Shown in pieces: positions 1 to 11,920 of a stretch of 64,000 nt of DNA (the first letter of the stretch is position 1; every line of letters begins with the position of its first letter). Origin of the DNA: Ambrosia x helenae (taxonomy: Eukaryota; Streptophyta; Magnoliopsida; Asterales; Asteraceae); the NCBI GenBank assembly GCA_030844895.1, contig CM061228.1:52565081-52629080 (forward strand). Direction: 5' to 3'. The position numbers and the translations under genes were made by a program. Below the pieces are notes generated by a model. The model had not been told where the DNA came from. It saw nothing but the letters and a program-made list of their open reading frames with translations, and searched no databases.

Positions 1-690
1 ATCATTCTACTCCAAGACAAAGGCTATGGTATTGAATTAATCACAATTTTTATAGTTTTATGAACAAAATATGAAGTATTTTGGAAGTAGGGTTTTTCTT
101 TAACAACAATCTTATATACTTTTAATTTTAAACAACTTTAATACAAAAATTTCAACAAAAGTCGGTTATGATCTATGAATTTTATGTCTTTTGATGAGTT
201 GTAGAGTATAACAATATATATATTTTTTTTTTTTTACTTTAAGGTGGAGGGAATGTTGAGGGACTATGACAACGTTTGCACATTGAGATTAAGGATGCCA
301 ATATCATCGGATTTAAGCAACTCAAGAAACTTTATAACAAAGATCACACGTTACAACAAAGTCGTAAACATACCAAACAGTATGAGTGTGCTCGACGAGC
401 TCCTACCAATATCAATAGAGATGGCAAAGAGGAAATGTAAAGGGGTGTGGAACTTCACAAATCCAGGTGTTGTGAGCCACAATGAGATATTGGAGTTATA
501 TAGAGAATACATCGACCCGAACTTTAAATGGGTTAATTTTGATTTGGAAGAACAAGCCAAAGTAATATTGGCTCCAAGAAGCAATAATGAGTTGGATGTA
601 TCTAAGCTCAAGAAAGAGTTCCCAGAGTTGTTGCCAATTAAAAGTTCTATAATTAAGTATGTCTTTAAGAACAACAAACGAGTTGAATGA
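1..690 (+). CDS. 3' end of UDP-rhamnose synthase (NRS/ER- or RHM-type epimerase/reductase), two exons
   Basis: The C-terminal part of the 3,5-epimerase/4-keto-reductase that converts UDP-4-keto-6-deoxyglucose to UDP-L-rhamnose in the cytosol, supplying rhamnose for pectin and flavonoid glycosides. The upstream exon ends at base 28 and encodes SFYSKTKAM, the reductase YxxxK motif region. A GT-AG intron runs 29-243, and the last exon (244-690) continues in phase with VEGML and ends at TGA 688-690. Family blocks are clear: NVCTLRLRMPISSDL, NFITKI, DELLPISIEMAKR, NFTNPGVVSHNEIL, EEQAKVILAPRSNNELD. The end matches the normal C terminus of both the bifunctional NRS/ER enzyme and the trifunctional RHM enzymes. 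The N-terminal domains lie outside the window, so I cannot decide between them. No break is visible and the gene looks functional. This is the only ordinary host gene recognised here. Confidence 0.9.
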
Positions 691-1811
691 TTGTTTGAAC
701 CAAGTCTGTCTGTCTTCGTTGAGAGCACGCAACCTATGATCTTGGAGCCACACGACCTAGAAACGAAAAGATGTCCGTGCAAACTTCTAAAGCACACCGT
801 ATTTCGCGGTGTAAGGATACAATGGATGACAAATTTTGTAGCAGCTAGTAAGGTTATTTCTTTATGTATAGAGTTTATAACATCTATACTCTTTTGGGCT
901 TTTCCTATGTAGTAAGGTGTTAGGACATTTATAAGTACCAGTGGGTTTACCCGCACGTTGCAGCGGGATCCATAAATGGGTTGCAATACAACATTATGAT
1001 ATTTAGGTTTTTTGCCGCAAGTTACGCAAAAAAAATAGAAATGTACACGCTATGTTTTAACAAGTGTTCGTAGAAAGAAAATAAAAGAAAAGAAATGTGT
1101 ACCACCACTTATAACTGATTACGGTTCACCACAAAAACTATGTACACATTATATATAAATACAAAAAGCAACTTAACATTGCTTTAAACGATTTCCTTAT
1201 TCATCGTTTGTTTTAACGGTTTCCTTCTACATTCATTGTTTCACATAAATAAATAGACTTAACACATTGACTTTCAAACGTGGCGTCCCTTCTCCGACAG
1301 TTACTCTGGTTAGAGGCACCAACCACCGTTTGGATATACTGTACAAACAAAAATCAACACATACAATTTGCAACTTAAATGTCCCACTAACGGTTTCAAT
1401 ATCGTTGATTTTTCCCGTCAAACACAATCGCTTTTCCCATCAAAACACACAATCAAAGTAAAATGATTTCAGTATGTTTTCGGTTGAAAGGGATTTTATC
1501 ATAGCAAACGGTTTTCATCGTCTTATCGATATAATCTTCTTTATCACCATGAATTTGATTGAATATTACTTTTCAAAACGAATAATGTTTAGGCGATAGG
1601 AACCGGGATCACAGTTTTGCTCCAAAAATTACTGTTGTGTGATTGATCCGTTAAATGGAAACGAAGTGGTGGAAACGACCCACAACTACCCCGAGAAACT
1701 CCGTCCAATAGAAACGAAAGGTTTATCGTTTATGATTGATCCGATTAATCACAATGGGGATACAATTGTATGACGATCTGCCGGCAACTGCCGCGGTAAC
1801 GATGGTGGCAT
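691..1811. other. 3' flank of the rhamnose synthase gene, no further gene seen
   Basis: AT-rich non-coding sequence after the TGA at 690, presumably 3' UTR followed by intergenic DNA. Reading frames here are short and antisense to or beyond the gene, with no recognisable protein similarity. Confidence 0.6.
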
Positions 1812-1814
1812 TAA

Positions 1815-2219
1815 GAGGGTGTTTGGGATTGAGTTTCAAAACAACTTATTGACTTATTGGCTTTTCCAAAAAGTCAATAAGTCAATAAGCTGTTTGTGTA
1901 ACCCAAAAACACTTTCTGGTTTGACTTTTGACTTTTGGCTTTTAAGGGTGGAAAAACTGTTGTTGAAAAGTTAGAAATCCTGGCTTTTGGCTTTTGACTT
2001 TTGGAAAAAAAATTACAAATATACCACCCATACAACCAATATTCACAATAAGTTAAGCGAAACATTAAAAAACATCAATTTATTGACTTTTTGACGTTTC
2101 TCATCCGAAAAGCTAATCCAAACACTTTTTTTAAAACTCCTTTTCAAAAAGTCATAAGCCAATAAGCACTTTTGACCAAAAGCACTTTTGCATCTCCAAA
2201 CTCAATCCCAAACACCCTC
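1815..2219. mobile_element. Tourist-like (PIF/Harbinger) MITE
   Basis: A 405-bp non-coding element with terminal inverted repeats that begin GAGGGTGTTTGGGATTGAG and match over about 22 bp at the two ends. It is flanked on both sides by TAA (1812-1814 and 2220-2222). A 3-bp TAA/TTA target duplication and a GGGTGTTTGG-type terminus fit non-autonomous PIF/Harbinger elements. The interior is rich in TTGACTTATTGGCTTTT-like inverted motifs, so most of the element can fold back on itself. Confidence 0.8.
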
Positions 2220-2222
2220 TAA

Positions 2223-2714
2223 GTACGGTATCAACATGGTGGTGATGATGTCGGTTCTAAAAGGTTTCGACTTTCGATATTAACAGAGAGAAGGAAACAG
2301 TTTGATTGTTGTGAGTGGTGATGGCTTGCTTTCCATTTTTCTGCTTTGAAAGTTTTATTTTATTATTTTATCCATAATCCTATGGTTTTTATTTTACATT
2401 CACATTGTAATATTTTCACCAAGCAACTCAATTAAATAATTCCATAAATATAGGTATATAAATAGTTTTTTAGAAGGTTTTAGTAAGCCATTTTTTAAGA
2501 TTACTATTAAGCTATTCAATTTAATTAGTTAAAAATAACTTTACTATGTATTTGTTATTGTAAGTAATGCAGCCTTTAGACCGTCCAAATTACATTTAGC
2601 CAATACATTGTAGATACTGTGAGATTCGGTGTTCGTGATGAATCCCAAATGGAGGCTTAGGTGAGCCTAAAATCCCCCAATTTTAAGTTTGCTTTGGGTC
2701 TTTAAAAGTAGGGA
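2223..2714. other. Intergenic sequence, nothing recognised
   Basis: AT-rich DNA between the MITE and the hexamer repeat. No ORF, repeat or RNA gene could be supported by eye. Confidence 0.4.
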
Positions 2715-2931
2715 TGAGCTCGGGACGGTATCGGTACCAACCGATACCGATCCCAAAAATACTGATCCCGAAAACTCTCATAACCCAATACCGATACCGA
2801 TACCGAAAACATACGGTACCGGTATGGTATCAGTATTTTAACTTAAAATACCGATACCATACCGATCACGTATCAATACCGATAATACCGAAACCGAAAA
2901 CCTCTAAATGTGGGTACCGATACCGAACACC
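2715..2931. repeat. Degenerate GATACC hexamer repeat
   Basis: Tandem but degenerate copies of ACCGAT/GGTATC and its complement, with runs such as TACCGATACCGATACCG, some inverted so that GGTACC palindromes occur. A 136-codon reading frame across it is an artefact of the hexamer period. Confidence 0.7.
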
Positions 2932-3247
2932 TGTTAGGTATCAGTCGGCGCAGCGGAATCAAACACACAAACGACACACACAATTATCACGCGATGAACA
3001 GAAAATAATAAACATGACACAAGAATTTTACGTGGTTCGGTCCAAGTGGGGGACCTACGTCCACGGGCTGCAACTAGGTTATTTCATTAAGCTCAAAGAA
3101 CACAAGATTACAATACATGACTAAGGTATATATAGAGAACAATTAGGTTAAACAACTTAGGGACCAAGAAAACTAAACCGGGCCTGGCCCATGTCTTCTA
3201 ATGTCAACCTTAAAACCCAATAAATCAAGGACTTCACCAACCCAACA
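2932..3247 (-). mobile_element. Copia-type LTR remnant, minus strand
   Basis: A 316-bp segment with TG...CA ends (TGTTAGGTATC... to ...CAACCCAACA). On the minus strand it is preceded by a purine-rich tract (complement of ATCTCACACTTGAAGGCC, 3248-3265), which would be the polypurine tract before a 3' LTR starting TGTTGGG. It contains the block TTTACGTGGTTCGG...CTACGTCCACGGG, which I associate with plant Copia LTRs. The internal region is cut short at 3412 by the next LTR. Confidence 0.55.
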
Positions 3248-3412
3248 ATCTCACACTTGAAGGCCTTGCGAGGAACTCCAGCCTGCCAACAAGTAAACAA
3301 CAACCCAATCATCTAGTAATCAGTAATCTCCAAACACACAGGAACAGAAGTGTTCTAGGTCCCAGCTCCCAAAGAACAAACCAAACTCCAAACCTGTCCA
3401 TGTATCCACCTA
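3248..3412 (-). mobile_element. Residual internal sequence of the minus-strand Copia remnant
   Basis: Sequence between the Copia LTR remnant and the gypsy-type LTR start at 3413. It holds the putative polypurine tract at its left edge and no coding similarity that I can see. Confidence 0.35.
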
Positions 3413-5415
3413 TGTAACATCCGGCAAAAATCGATATGTTTCCGTACGTAATTAGTATATGTAATTAACGGTTTAAGTACATATTTAAATTAATTGGATT
3501 AATTTAACTGATAGAGAATAGCAAATTCCCCATAAGATTCACAGGAATGCACACGTTTAATGATGAAGCATGATAGGATCATGTGCGAACAAACTTGTCC
3601 GGTACGGACGTTGGTGATTACCCGGTAAAAATTTAATAAACAAAGAGCATCCCGGACACACAGGATATAAAATAAAGGGTATTTTTATAAAATATAATGT
3701 TTTTTGGAACTCCAAAACCATAAGTGAAAACTTTACATACAAATCTCCCGGTAACGAATAAAGTGCGCGTATCGCACCCGATACGCGTATAACTTATAAT
3801 TTCACCCAACGAAAGCCTAACCAACCAACCAACACTAAAATTAGGCTATGTTTAAGAGTTCTTATAAACTATTTTTTTTTGTCCGTATACCGCGTATTTA
3901 AAGTCTGACCAAAACCCGAATAAAGCACTAATTATGTTATTGGATTGTCACTAAATTATTGTAGATATTTTTCACTCATGGGGACCCCACAAAATCCATA
4001 ACCAAATCGGCCACATGCCAAAATCATGAACAAATCTTGATATCATAAGTAAATAGATATGAAGTATGATCTTTGAATTTTATTATAAGATTTTGTGTAC
4101 TTATAAAAGATCATGAGTGTGTGTATAATATCTAGAGTCATCATTAATAACTCACAACAAAATCTCAATTCTTCTTGCTCCATTTTGGCCGTAGATCATC
4201 ACACACACACACACACTTTTTTTTTTTGCAACAAACACACAAAATCTTACATAAACAAACCCATTTTACAAATATAAAAGTGTGTTTCAAGCTTGGAGCT
4301 TAACCCTTTGGAAGAACACACTAAACCCCATCCAAATCAAGTGTTTTTATCTTTCCTAGCCTTGTGCTAGTTGTAAGTGTTCTTGATCTTGCTTTTGTTC
4401 TTGAAAGTTTTTATTTTTGTGTTTTAAAAGCAAGTTGTATATAGGGTTTAAATATGACTTTAACCATAAGAAATGTGTGTTTTATAAACAAAAATGGATG
4501 ATCTAAAAATGATATATGGGCCGTAGGTTTTGTTGGTGATGTTGTTATTGTCTTTGTAATTACAAAAATTCACATAAACTAGTAAAAATGATGATCTAAG
4601 ACATGTTAGTAAATGCAACTTGAGTACACTTAAAAGAGGTGTGGATCATCACAAAATAATCATCTAAAACTTGATATGGTGTTGATCTTGCTAGAAAATA
4701 AATTAAATAAATTTTACATCTTCAAAGTCTACACACTTGAAAAATGTAAATTGGACATATTGAACAAAATACACTAAGTACACCTATTAGTATCCTTAAT
4801 GGGATGATTATAGACTATTAAAGGTGTCGGGACATAAAAATAAACTAACATGACAAAGATGATCAAATAAAGTCTACTAGTTTAGTAGGAAATTGCTAAT
4901 CTTGAAAGATAGAATGGAAAAATGCAACTTTGATAAGTTAAAGGACTATTTTTGTAACATTAATAGTTGAGTGACTAAAAATGATATTTTTAGAAACTTG
5001 GATCTAAAAATATAACTATGGAAAGTTTGGTTTCAAAAGTGTAAATAATAATTTTTCAAGGTAGATTTGGTAAATACTAGTAATTATACACATGTATTTT
5101 GTATAAAAGTGTATTTTTATAAAATAGAGTTTTATAAAAATATGGACTTTTATAACATATGGATATATATAAAAACAAAGGTTTTTATAAAAATGTTAGA
5201 CAAATTAAAAACTTTGGAGAACTTATATAAAAATGAACACTTTTACATAAATGGAAATATAAAAGTGTTGGAGCATTTTTATATATAAGTTACCAAGTTT
5301 TGTGTTAAAAATACAAAGGTATTTTATAAACTTCCAATTAATATGTGTAGGAAATTAAAAAGATGAATAATTTTTCTAGAATACACATATTGGGAAACTT
5401 AGGAAAAATTAACTC

Positions 5416-5427
5416 TATATATATATA

Positions 5428-5475
<48 letters not shown>
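5416..5475. repeat. (TA)n microsatellite
   Basis: Almost pure TA dinucleotide run with one interruption. Confidence 0.95.
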
Positions 5476-5476
<1 letters not shown>

Positions 5477-5703
5477 TTAAGTAATCGGACTTGGACGTGT
5501 TAACGAAATAAGACGTAAAAACGGACAAACGAGAAAAGTATCATTATGTCAAGATGCGTATAAATATATTTTAAGGAGTTAAAATATATAATTTGGGTGA
5601 AAAATACATGACACTTTCCTAAGTGTTGGAAAATATTCGTGGGAGAAAAGTAACGTAAATAATCTAACGATTAAACGTTAAACAAGCGTGTGGACTTAAC
5701 AAG

Positions 5704-5705
<2 letters not shown>

Positions 5706-5758
<53 letters not shown>
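5706..5758. repeat. (TA)n flank of the 5759-7422 element
   Basis: Pure TA run directly abutting the left terminus of the nested TIR element. A matching run lies at the right terminus (7423-7465). Confidence 0.9.
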
Positions 5759-5762
<4 letters not shown>

Positions 5763-6129
5763 TAGGATCGTGTGAGAACCACATTGAGTTGTGAGAACTA
5801 GAGAACTCTTGTGAACTATTGATTTTCATGATCCTATGGTTGAGATTTAATCTTGATGTTTTTTGTCTTTACATGCTAATTAAAATATGTATTAGTATAT
5901 TTTAATATAAAAAAGTACATTAAGGGGCATTTAAGTAAAAACCCATGAGAGAGAAGATTTAAATATAATATTATGTTATTTTTTATTCCATTATTAAAAA
6001 CAATCTTATTTATTAAAACTTTATTTTAGTATTTTAATTAAAATAATATAATATTATTTGTTTTTTTTAATTAATTTAATTTTTTAAAACAAAAAAATCA
6101 AAATTGAACATTCTGTCATATCAGTCCCG

Positions 6130-6475
6130 TTTTTACACTGGTGTAATTATTTTACACCAGTGTAAATCTTCTAAAATACAAACTTTTACAACAATTACGT
6201 TGGTGTAAAAAAAAACCAAATAAAACATATAATGGTGTAAATCTGCCATGCACAACTTCTACAAAAAATACATAAGTGTAAAAAAACAAACGACTATACA
6301 TTCATATTTACACTGGTGTTACTGATGTTTTACACCAGTGTTTTCTTACATAAAAACGAATATACATTCATATTTACACTGTGTGTAAACCAATCGATGT
6401 TTTCTTACATAAAAAAACGTCTATACATTAATGTTTACGCCGGTGTAAACTGATGTTTACACCAGTGTTTTCTTA
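6130..6475. repeat. Degenerate repeat of TTTACACCAGTGTAAA palindromes
   Basis: Seven sites with the palindromic core ACACTGGTGT or ACACCAGTGT (from 6133, 6152, 6307, 6328, 6373, 6433 and 6455), partly arranged as a roughly 70-bp unit also containing TTTTCTTACATAAAAACG and TATACATTCATATT. Confidence 0.7.
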
Positions 6476-6631
6476 CAAAAAGATACTACACCATTCGTCA
6501 TCGTCTCCACAACATCGAGTCCTTAAACGCAAAACATCATCTTCTTCGCATCATCATCTTCTGACAAGAAAACCCCAAAACGTTCAACATAAAAAAACCT
6601 ATCTTTTCACCCTAACATCATCATCATCATT

Positions 6632-6752
6632 AATAATAATAATAATAATAATAACAGAAAAACAAAAAAAATTACAAAAAATAATAATAACAGCTTTAAT
6701 AATAATAAAAATAATAATAATAATAATAACAATAATAATAATAATAACAGTT

Positions 6753-6786
<34 letters not shown>

Positions 6787-6815
6787 TCTTAATAATAATA
6801 ATAGAAAAAAAAAAC
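6632..6815. repeat. (TAA)n / (AAT)n microsatellite
   Basis: Interrupted trinucleotide repeat. It creates poly-Ile and poly-Leu reading frames on both strands that are not genes. Confidence 0.9.
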
Positions 6816-6834
6816 AAACCTTCTGTGCCGTCGT

Positions 6835-7140
6835 CTTCCTTCGTCTCCCACCCCAACACCCCACCGGCGATCAAACCCCAAAAACAAACCCATCGTCCTC
6901 AGCCTTCGTCGACCCCCTGCAAAACACCGGCGAACCACCCTCAAAACAAACCTCAGCCACCACCGTCGTCTCCCCCCCTCGTCTTCAACCCGTCCTCAGC
7001 CACCAAACCACCCCTCCAACCCACCACAGATCCATCCCCCCATCGTCTCCCACCACCACCGCCTCCCACCGTCGTCTCCCACCACCCCTCGGCCACCACC
7101 ACCGTCGTCTTCAACCCAGATCTGGTTTTCTTCTTTTTTT
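6835..7140. other. C/T-rich segment, possible captured gene fragment
   Basis: Base composition jumps from AT-rich to C-rich, with repeated CCGTCGTC and CCACCACC, followed by a GA repeat (7141-7155). It would translate as a proline-rich peptide on the plus strand. Such segments are common in MULEs that have picked up 5' ends of host genes, but no donor gene can be named. Confidence 0.4.
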
Positions 7141-7420
7141 AGAGAGAGAGAGAGAATCTGATTTTTGTGTGTGAGAGAGAGAGGTGTGAGATTTTTATGA
7201 TTATTATTATTATTTTTGTTATTTAAAAGAGTTTACTTGGGGTGGGGTGGGGGTGGGATGTTATTACCAAACTACCCATAATTATTGTGGGTAAAAGACT
7301 TTATTACCCTTAATTTAAAAAATACAAAAAACTATAAATGCGGTGAGGTGTCATTTTGTGTATGGTCCAATGGAGTTCTCTAGTTCTTACAACTCATGTG
7401 AGTTTTCATATGATCCAGAT

Positions 7421-7422
<2 letters not shown>

Positions 7423-7465
<43 letters not shown>
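7423..7465. repeat. (TA)n right flank
   Basis: TA run following the right terminus of the 5759-7422 element. A further (TA)n tract lies at 7547-7581. Confidence 0.9.
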
Positions 7466-7467
<2 letters not shown>

Positions 7468-7542
7468 GACTCGACAAAATCCTAGTATATTTATTAAATG
7501 GGAAGTAAATATACGAGGAGGAAAGTCGAGTCGAGTGAAGAA

Positions 7543-7585
<43 letters not shown>

Positions 7586-7745
7586 ATACCGAGTCGACGA
7601 GATCCTAGTGCATTTACTTAATGGGAAAGTAAATATGCGGTAAAGTGAGTCGGGTCGAGCGTTAAAAATATTATATCGAACGACACGATCTTAAGTATAA
7701 TTATTTAATGGGAAAATAATTATACGTTAAGTGAAGTTGAGTCGA
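7466..7745. repeat. About 100-bp tandem repeat inside the long LTR
   Basis: Three degenerate copies of a unit with CGACAAGATCCTAGTATA, TTTAATGGGAAAATAAT and TAAAGTGAGTCGAGTCGA begin near 7466, 7586 and 7676. A fourth copy is at 8461-8535, and a fragment recurs at 28815-28858, which ties that fragment to this LTR family. Confidence 0.7.
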
Positions 7746-8934
7746 GAATAATATTATACAAGTTAATTAATATTCATGAAAGTATAAATGTAACTTGTAA
7801 CAAGGGTAATCCATCACCAACGGACCTAGGACAGATGTTTAATTAAACGGGGAATTATATGGTGGTGTTGGGAGTTGGGTGTACAACTTGCCGGAAAAAC
7901 ACACGCAATAGACTTAGTGACTTACACGCACTAGGACGTTCGTAGGTGCTTGACCACAGACTTGCTATTCTCTGCTATTTGATTGTACGTTGTACATCAG
8001 GTGAGTTTCACGGCCCCATTTTATTGTTTTAACTGGGGGGAAAGATATGTTTGTCAAAAGTTATCACATGTTGAAATGTTTTCAAAGATTAAAATGTGAT
8101 GAGTGGCATGATGAGTACTTGAGTTATGTTATGTGATCGCCACTCGGGGTTGAGTCCTCGCTACTGTAACCATTAATTCAGGTAAATGAAACCGAAGGAA
8201 TATTTGGATAGTACTATTGGTGCCTGACAAGGCCCACCCCTAATCGATAGCATCGATTATGCATCGGCGTATGCCAGGGGTACACGTATTCTGAACATAA
8301 GTCGTGGGTTCCGAGAAACGACTTGGAGCGGGGCATATTTATTAGTCTTGGTTTGGTTATGGGACTCAAGGGATTGCTCATCATCATAGTTTGTAGGAGC
8401 TGGCTACTCCTTACAAAGGCCACAAGTTGTGCAGGTTTCGCACATGTTGTAAAAATGAAATATCGATCGACAAGATCCTAGTATAATTATTTAATGGGAA
8501 AATATTTATACGGTAAAGTGAGTCGAGTCGATGGTTGTGAAAATGTTGTTGTTATGAAACTAAAACCTGTGAACTCACCAATATTTTATATATTGACGTC
8601 TTTTTAAACATATCTTTCAGGTAACTAAGTGTTGAATAGATATGGGGCTAGTGCGGTGGAATTTGAGATGTCGGATACTGGTCGGGGTCTCGTCTATTGT
8701 TACCAACGGGTTGGAACATAAACGGAAATACCCCCACATTGAAACTTAATGTTCATTGTTTTATGTAATGCTTTTTGCAACATTGTAACGAGATACTTAC
8801 TTTCGACATCCAAATAAATTGATCTTTTCTAATTAAATATAGTTTGTGTTAATCTTGACTTTGATATGTTTTCGAGCGTTGCGCCACGTGTTTCCGCCAT
8901 TGGCGTGGTGTGACAGAAGTGGGATAGACGGTGG

Positions 8935-10024
8935 TTGGTTTCTAGGTCCTATGGATACTAGTTACCACACATATAATAACTACGACGAGTCTAAGGCTCC
9001 GGTCGAGCTTGATGTCGCTGCGGCTGTTATTGGTCTATGGCTCAAGTAGATCCCGATGTTTTTGCTAAGTGTGTAGCTCTTGCTGAGTCTGTTGTTGCTA
9101 GTGATTCTATAGCACTTATCGGGCTTGATGCCGTTGTTTCCATGTCCCTTGTTGAGCTTATTGTTGTCGTTGTCTCTGTAGTCCATGTTGGGCTTGATGT
9201 TGTTGTTGTATTTGAGGCTCCTGCAGAGGTGAATGTCGTTAACGAAGACGTCTCTATGACCCATGACAAGCCGCTATGACCATGTCTGTGTCTCTGTTAC
9301 ATTTGTTGTTAATTCCATTTTCTTTGAGGCTTTCATTGAACTACTAGTTATCATTCCTTGGGCTCTCAGCAATCCTAACATTGTCAATGGTTCTCAGGCC
9401 TCGGTTGAGACTGCCGATGTTGCTGTTGCTATCATTTGAGTGACTCATACCAAGCCTACGGTCGTTCTCTCTATGAACAATATCGGCTTGAGAAGCCAGC
9501 TTAAATATGTGGAACCCGTCGTTCCTGTAACATCGCGAATTTTTCCCCCAAATTTTTGAGTTAATAAAATCACCATTTTACCCATCGTATACTCTTTTTG
9601 GTACCATTCTTATATGATTTCGAAACAATATATTTAAACCCTTTATATATATATGTATATATAATACATTTATGCTAAGAAAATAATAATAATAATAATA
9701 ACAATAATAAAAATAACTAAATTAGTTTGTTTAAGTTTTAACAATAATCCACTTATCATAACAACCTTTAACCCAAGTCCAAACCCAAAACAAGACCCTT
9801 TTCTTTCACTTGAGCCCAAATCGGATGAAGCCCAAAACAAATAACACTTAGTCCGGCCCACAACAGAAAAGCCCAGACCAACCCCCTCCTTCTCTACTGT
9901 TTTTTAAAAAAAAAAAAATTTGCTTGTGGCCAGACTCAAACTCGAGTCTGGACCCGGCTTGATCTCAACACCACACGACACAACCAGCTGGGCTACCCAT
10001 CTCCTTGTGAACATATCTTGACCC

Positions 10025-10060
<36 letters not shown>

Positions 10061-11920
10061 TTTCTAGTTCATCACAGTTGACTTGGGAAAGTCAACTACG
10101 ATTCAATCCATTCCAAAATCAACATTCAAACCCGCGTTTTCTCGCAATTCGTTTATGGTATGATTTACTGACCACGTCTGCTTCTTTTCCACGCCAATTA
10201 ACATTCAAAACTTACCAAAATACGAGCAATTACGCGTGTACCTTTTTTAATACGGGTCAAACTTTCTAAATAATCCAATCCCTTGATGTTAGTATAAATT
10301 GAGCCCTCCTCCTCAAGCTAAACTCGCCGAATAACAAACCCCTACTCTTAATTTCTTCTAAAAACTTCGTTATAATCTGCAATTTGCTCGCGTTTGACTA
10401 TTCGGTTGACTGGTGCTTCTGCATCAATCGTGCATTGTAAGTCCCAATTCTTTCCTTGGTTTTGTTAGTCGGCCCTTGATGATCATTAACCCTATGGTTA
10501 ATCGGCCTTTAAGTTCGTTTATAATCGGATTAGAAATCTAGGCTTCGTTCATATTGATTTGGGAAGATGACTCTCGCAGTCATCATATTTATTTTAAACA
10601 GTCTGAAATAAAACAACCAACTGTCTATAGAGCAGATGGTTGGGAGTCTTGCAAACTGATTCGAACCGGCCATAAGGCCTGGGTTCGATTCCCATTCGAA
10701 GGTTTATTATTTTTTTTATCAATTATTAATCCCCAAATTTAGAACCCTAGCACATTTTAGACTAGAAAACTTAGACTTATTAAGTTTTCCCCAACACTTA
10801 TTTATTACCTTGAAATAGGGTGATTTTTGGATACACACGAGCCACATTTACGTATATAACAAGGGTCTCCATTCTAACACTAAGGTGAGTTTTACATAGC
10901 CCCTTTTTCATTTCACTATTTTGGGGTGAAACATGTTACAACATTCAATTTACAATTCAATCATAAGTGTCTATGTGTTATTCTATGTTGCATTATGTCT
11001 TAAACATTACTATGGTAAGCACAATTATTCTAGCATAATCATTAACTCCGTACAAGCCAACGATACACAATGATAGATCTATTGGACTGACAACCCCACC
11101 CGGATACGTTACCTCCTACATAGGTAGCGTGGGTGATTGTTATCGCAACATAAACGAGTGAACCATATGCGCATGGGATGGACCACAATATTCTAGTCAC
11201 AAGGTTTGATTATGCACACGATTTACCGGGTAGTATTGTTTTTCACATATGGACTACACTTGCCATGACACTCGAATTGTACATGTTTTTATTCAATATT
11301 CAAACCTATGTAATTCTCACCAACTTTTGTTGACCCAAAATATTTTCAAACTTAACATGTTTCAGGTTATAACTTGTTCGAAGATTTGAGTTAATGCTTG
11401 AAGATGTGTAGCTAGTATTTTTCATTTTGATGTACAAAATCTTAGAACAATTGTATGTAATTTATTTAAATCATTTATTGAAACTTATTATTTACCATGA
11501 GCTACTGAACAATCATCAATACGTGACATCCCGATGTTTCCGCCATCGGTTGGGGTGTTACAGTTCCCATTTAGGTTATGATGACTGATGCGCCGGCCAA
11601 TCTAACCATTCCTACCCTTGAGCCTATGGAGGATAGGCTCGAGGCCGAAGGTACGGATGCAAACCCCCCTCCACAAGTGATCTGGGACGCACGGGGATGC
11701 GTGCTCACCATAACGGAGCTTTCTGTTGATGTGGACTATGGATTTTCCATAGTGAGCGTTATATTGACGTGTGCATCCATGCTACTGTGTTACCCCCAGC
11801 CATTGTGCATGCTCGCTGTTGCATTATTTTTGCTGATTGCGTATCCATGTGGTTGCGCTGCATTACCGATGATGCATTCCTATTGTTTACTGCTCCTGCA
11901 GTAGTGTAGCCTTACTGTGC
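8935..11920. repeat. Tandem segmental duplication, copy 1 (left flank, solo LTR, right flank)
   Basis: A block of about 2,986 bp made of unique-looking flank X (8935-9525), solo LTR (9526-11562) and flank Y (11563-11920). All three parts recur in order as X' 11921-12514, LTR 12515-26583 (interrupted) and Y' 26584-26942. The copies differ by scattered substitutions (about eight in the 590-bp X part by eye). Confidence 0.85.
9526..11562 (+). mobile_element. Solo gypsy LTR, copy 1, TSD GTTCC
   Basis: 2,037 bp from TGTAACATCGCGAATTTTTC to CATCGGTTGGGGTGTTACA. GTTCC occurs directly before (9521-9525) and after (11563-11567), so this is a solo LTR left by recombination, not one end of a full element. 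It has a TATA box (TATAAATT, 10293), an intron-like block from GTGAGTTTT (10885) to TTTCAG (11365), and tRNA-like modules near 9935-10005 (antisense) and 10630-10705 (sense). The same family forms the minus-strand LTR at 39016-50018. Confidence 0.85.

Larger units (their letters stand above)
5759..7422. mobile_element. Non-autonomous TIR element (MULE-like) inserted in a (TA)n tract
   Basis: The left end reads GGGTTAGGATCGTGTGAGAA and the right end, reversed, reads GGATCTGGATCATATGAAAA. Similarity continues through GAGTTGTGAGAACTAGAGA for about 55 bp, giving imperfect terminal inverted repeats. Both ends abut (TA)n. The interior holds an array of TTACACTGGTGTAA palindromes, a (TAA)n tract and a C/T-rich segment with repeated CCGTCGTCTCCCACC that looks like a captured gene fragment. 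No transposase is present. Termini resemble those of the larger MULE at 12669-24656. Confidence 0.65.
3413..8915 (+). mobile_element. Long gypsy-type LTR (TGTAACATCC...GGTGTGACA) carrying nested insertions
   Basis: Starts TGTAACATCCGGC and ends GGCGTGGTGTGACA, like other gypsy LTRs in the window. After removing the nested element at 5759-7422 and (TA)n tracts it is about 3.8 kb. It contains GTGAGTTTCACGGCCCC (8001) and an acceptor-like ATCTTTCAG (to 8620), matching a block shared with four other LTR families here. The bases after it (GAAGTGGGATAGAC) could be a decayed primer-binding site, which would make it a 5' LTR with degraded internal sequence to the right. The five bases on each side (CCTAT, GAAGT) do not match, so a simple solo-LTR reading is not supported. 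Confidence 0.6.

Noticed and set aside
351..986. 211-codon antisense frame over the rhamnose synthase exon
   Set aside because: Shadow of the real exon on the opposite strand, with no supporting similarity.
2714..3124. 136-codon plus-strand frame
   Set aside because: Artefact of the GATACC hexamer repeat running into the Copia LTR remnant.
6453..7142. 229-codon plus-strand frame and two overlapping minus-strand frames
   Set aside because: Created by the (TAA)n repeat (poly-Ile/Leu) fused to a C-rich segment. No gene-like composition.
7343..7582. Frames rich in Ile-Tyr repeats, also at 10018-10269, 12567-12830, 48630-49006 and 49791-50096
   Set aside because: Translations of (TA)n microsatellites.
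3413..8915. Solo LTR with a target duplication
   Set aside because: Flanking pentamers CCTAT and GAAGT do not match. A 5' LTR with decayed internal DNA is equally possible.
8980..9279. Overlapping frames of 75-94 codons, repeated at 11966-12265
   Set aside because: Both strands are open together because of low-complexity GTTGTT sequence. The similarity between the two places comes from the tandem duplication, not from gene conservation.
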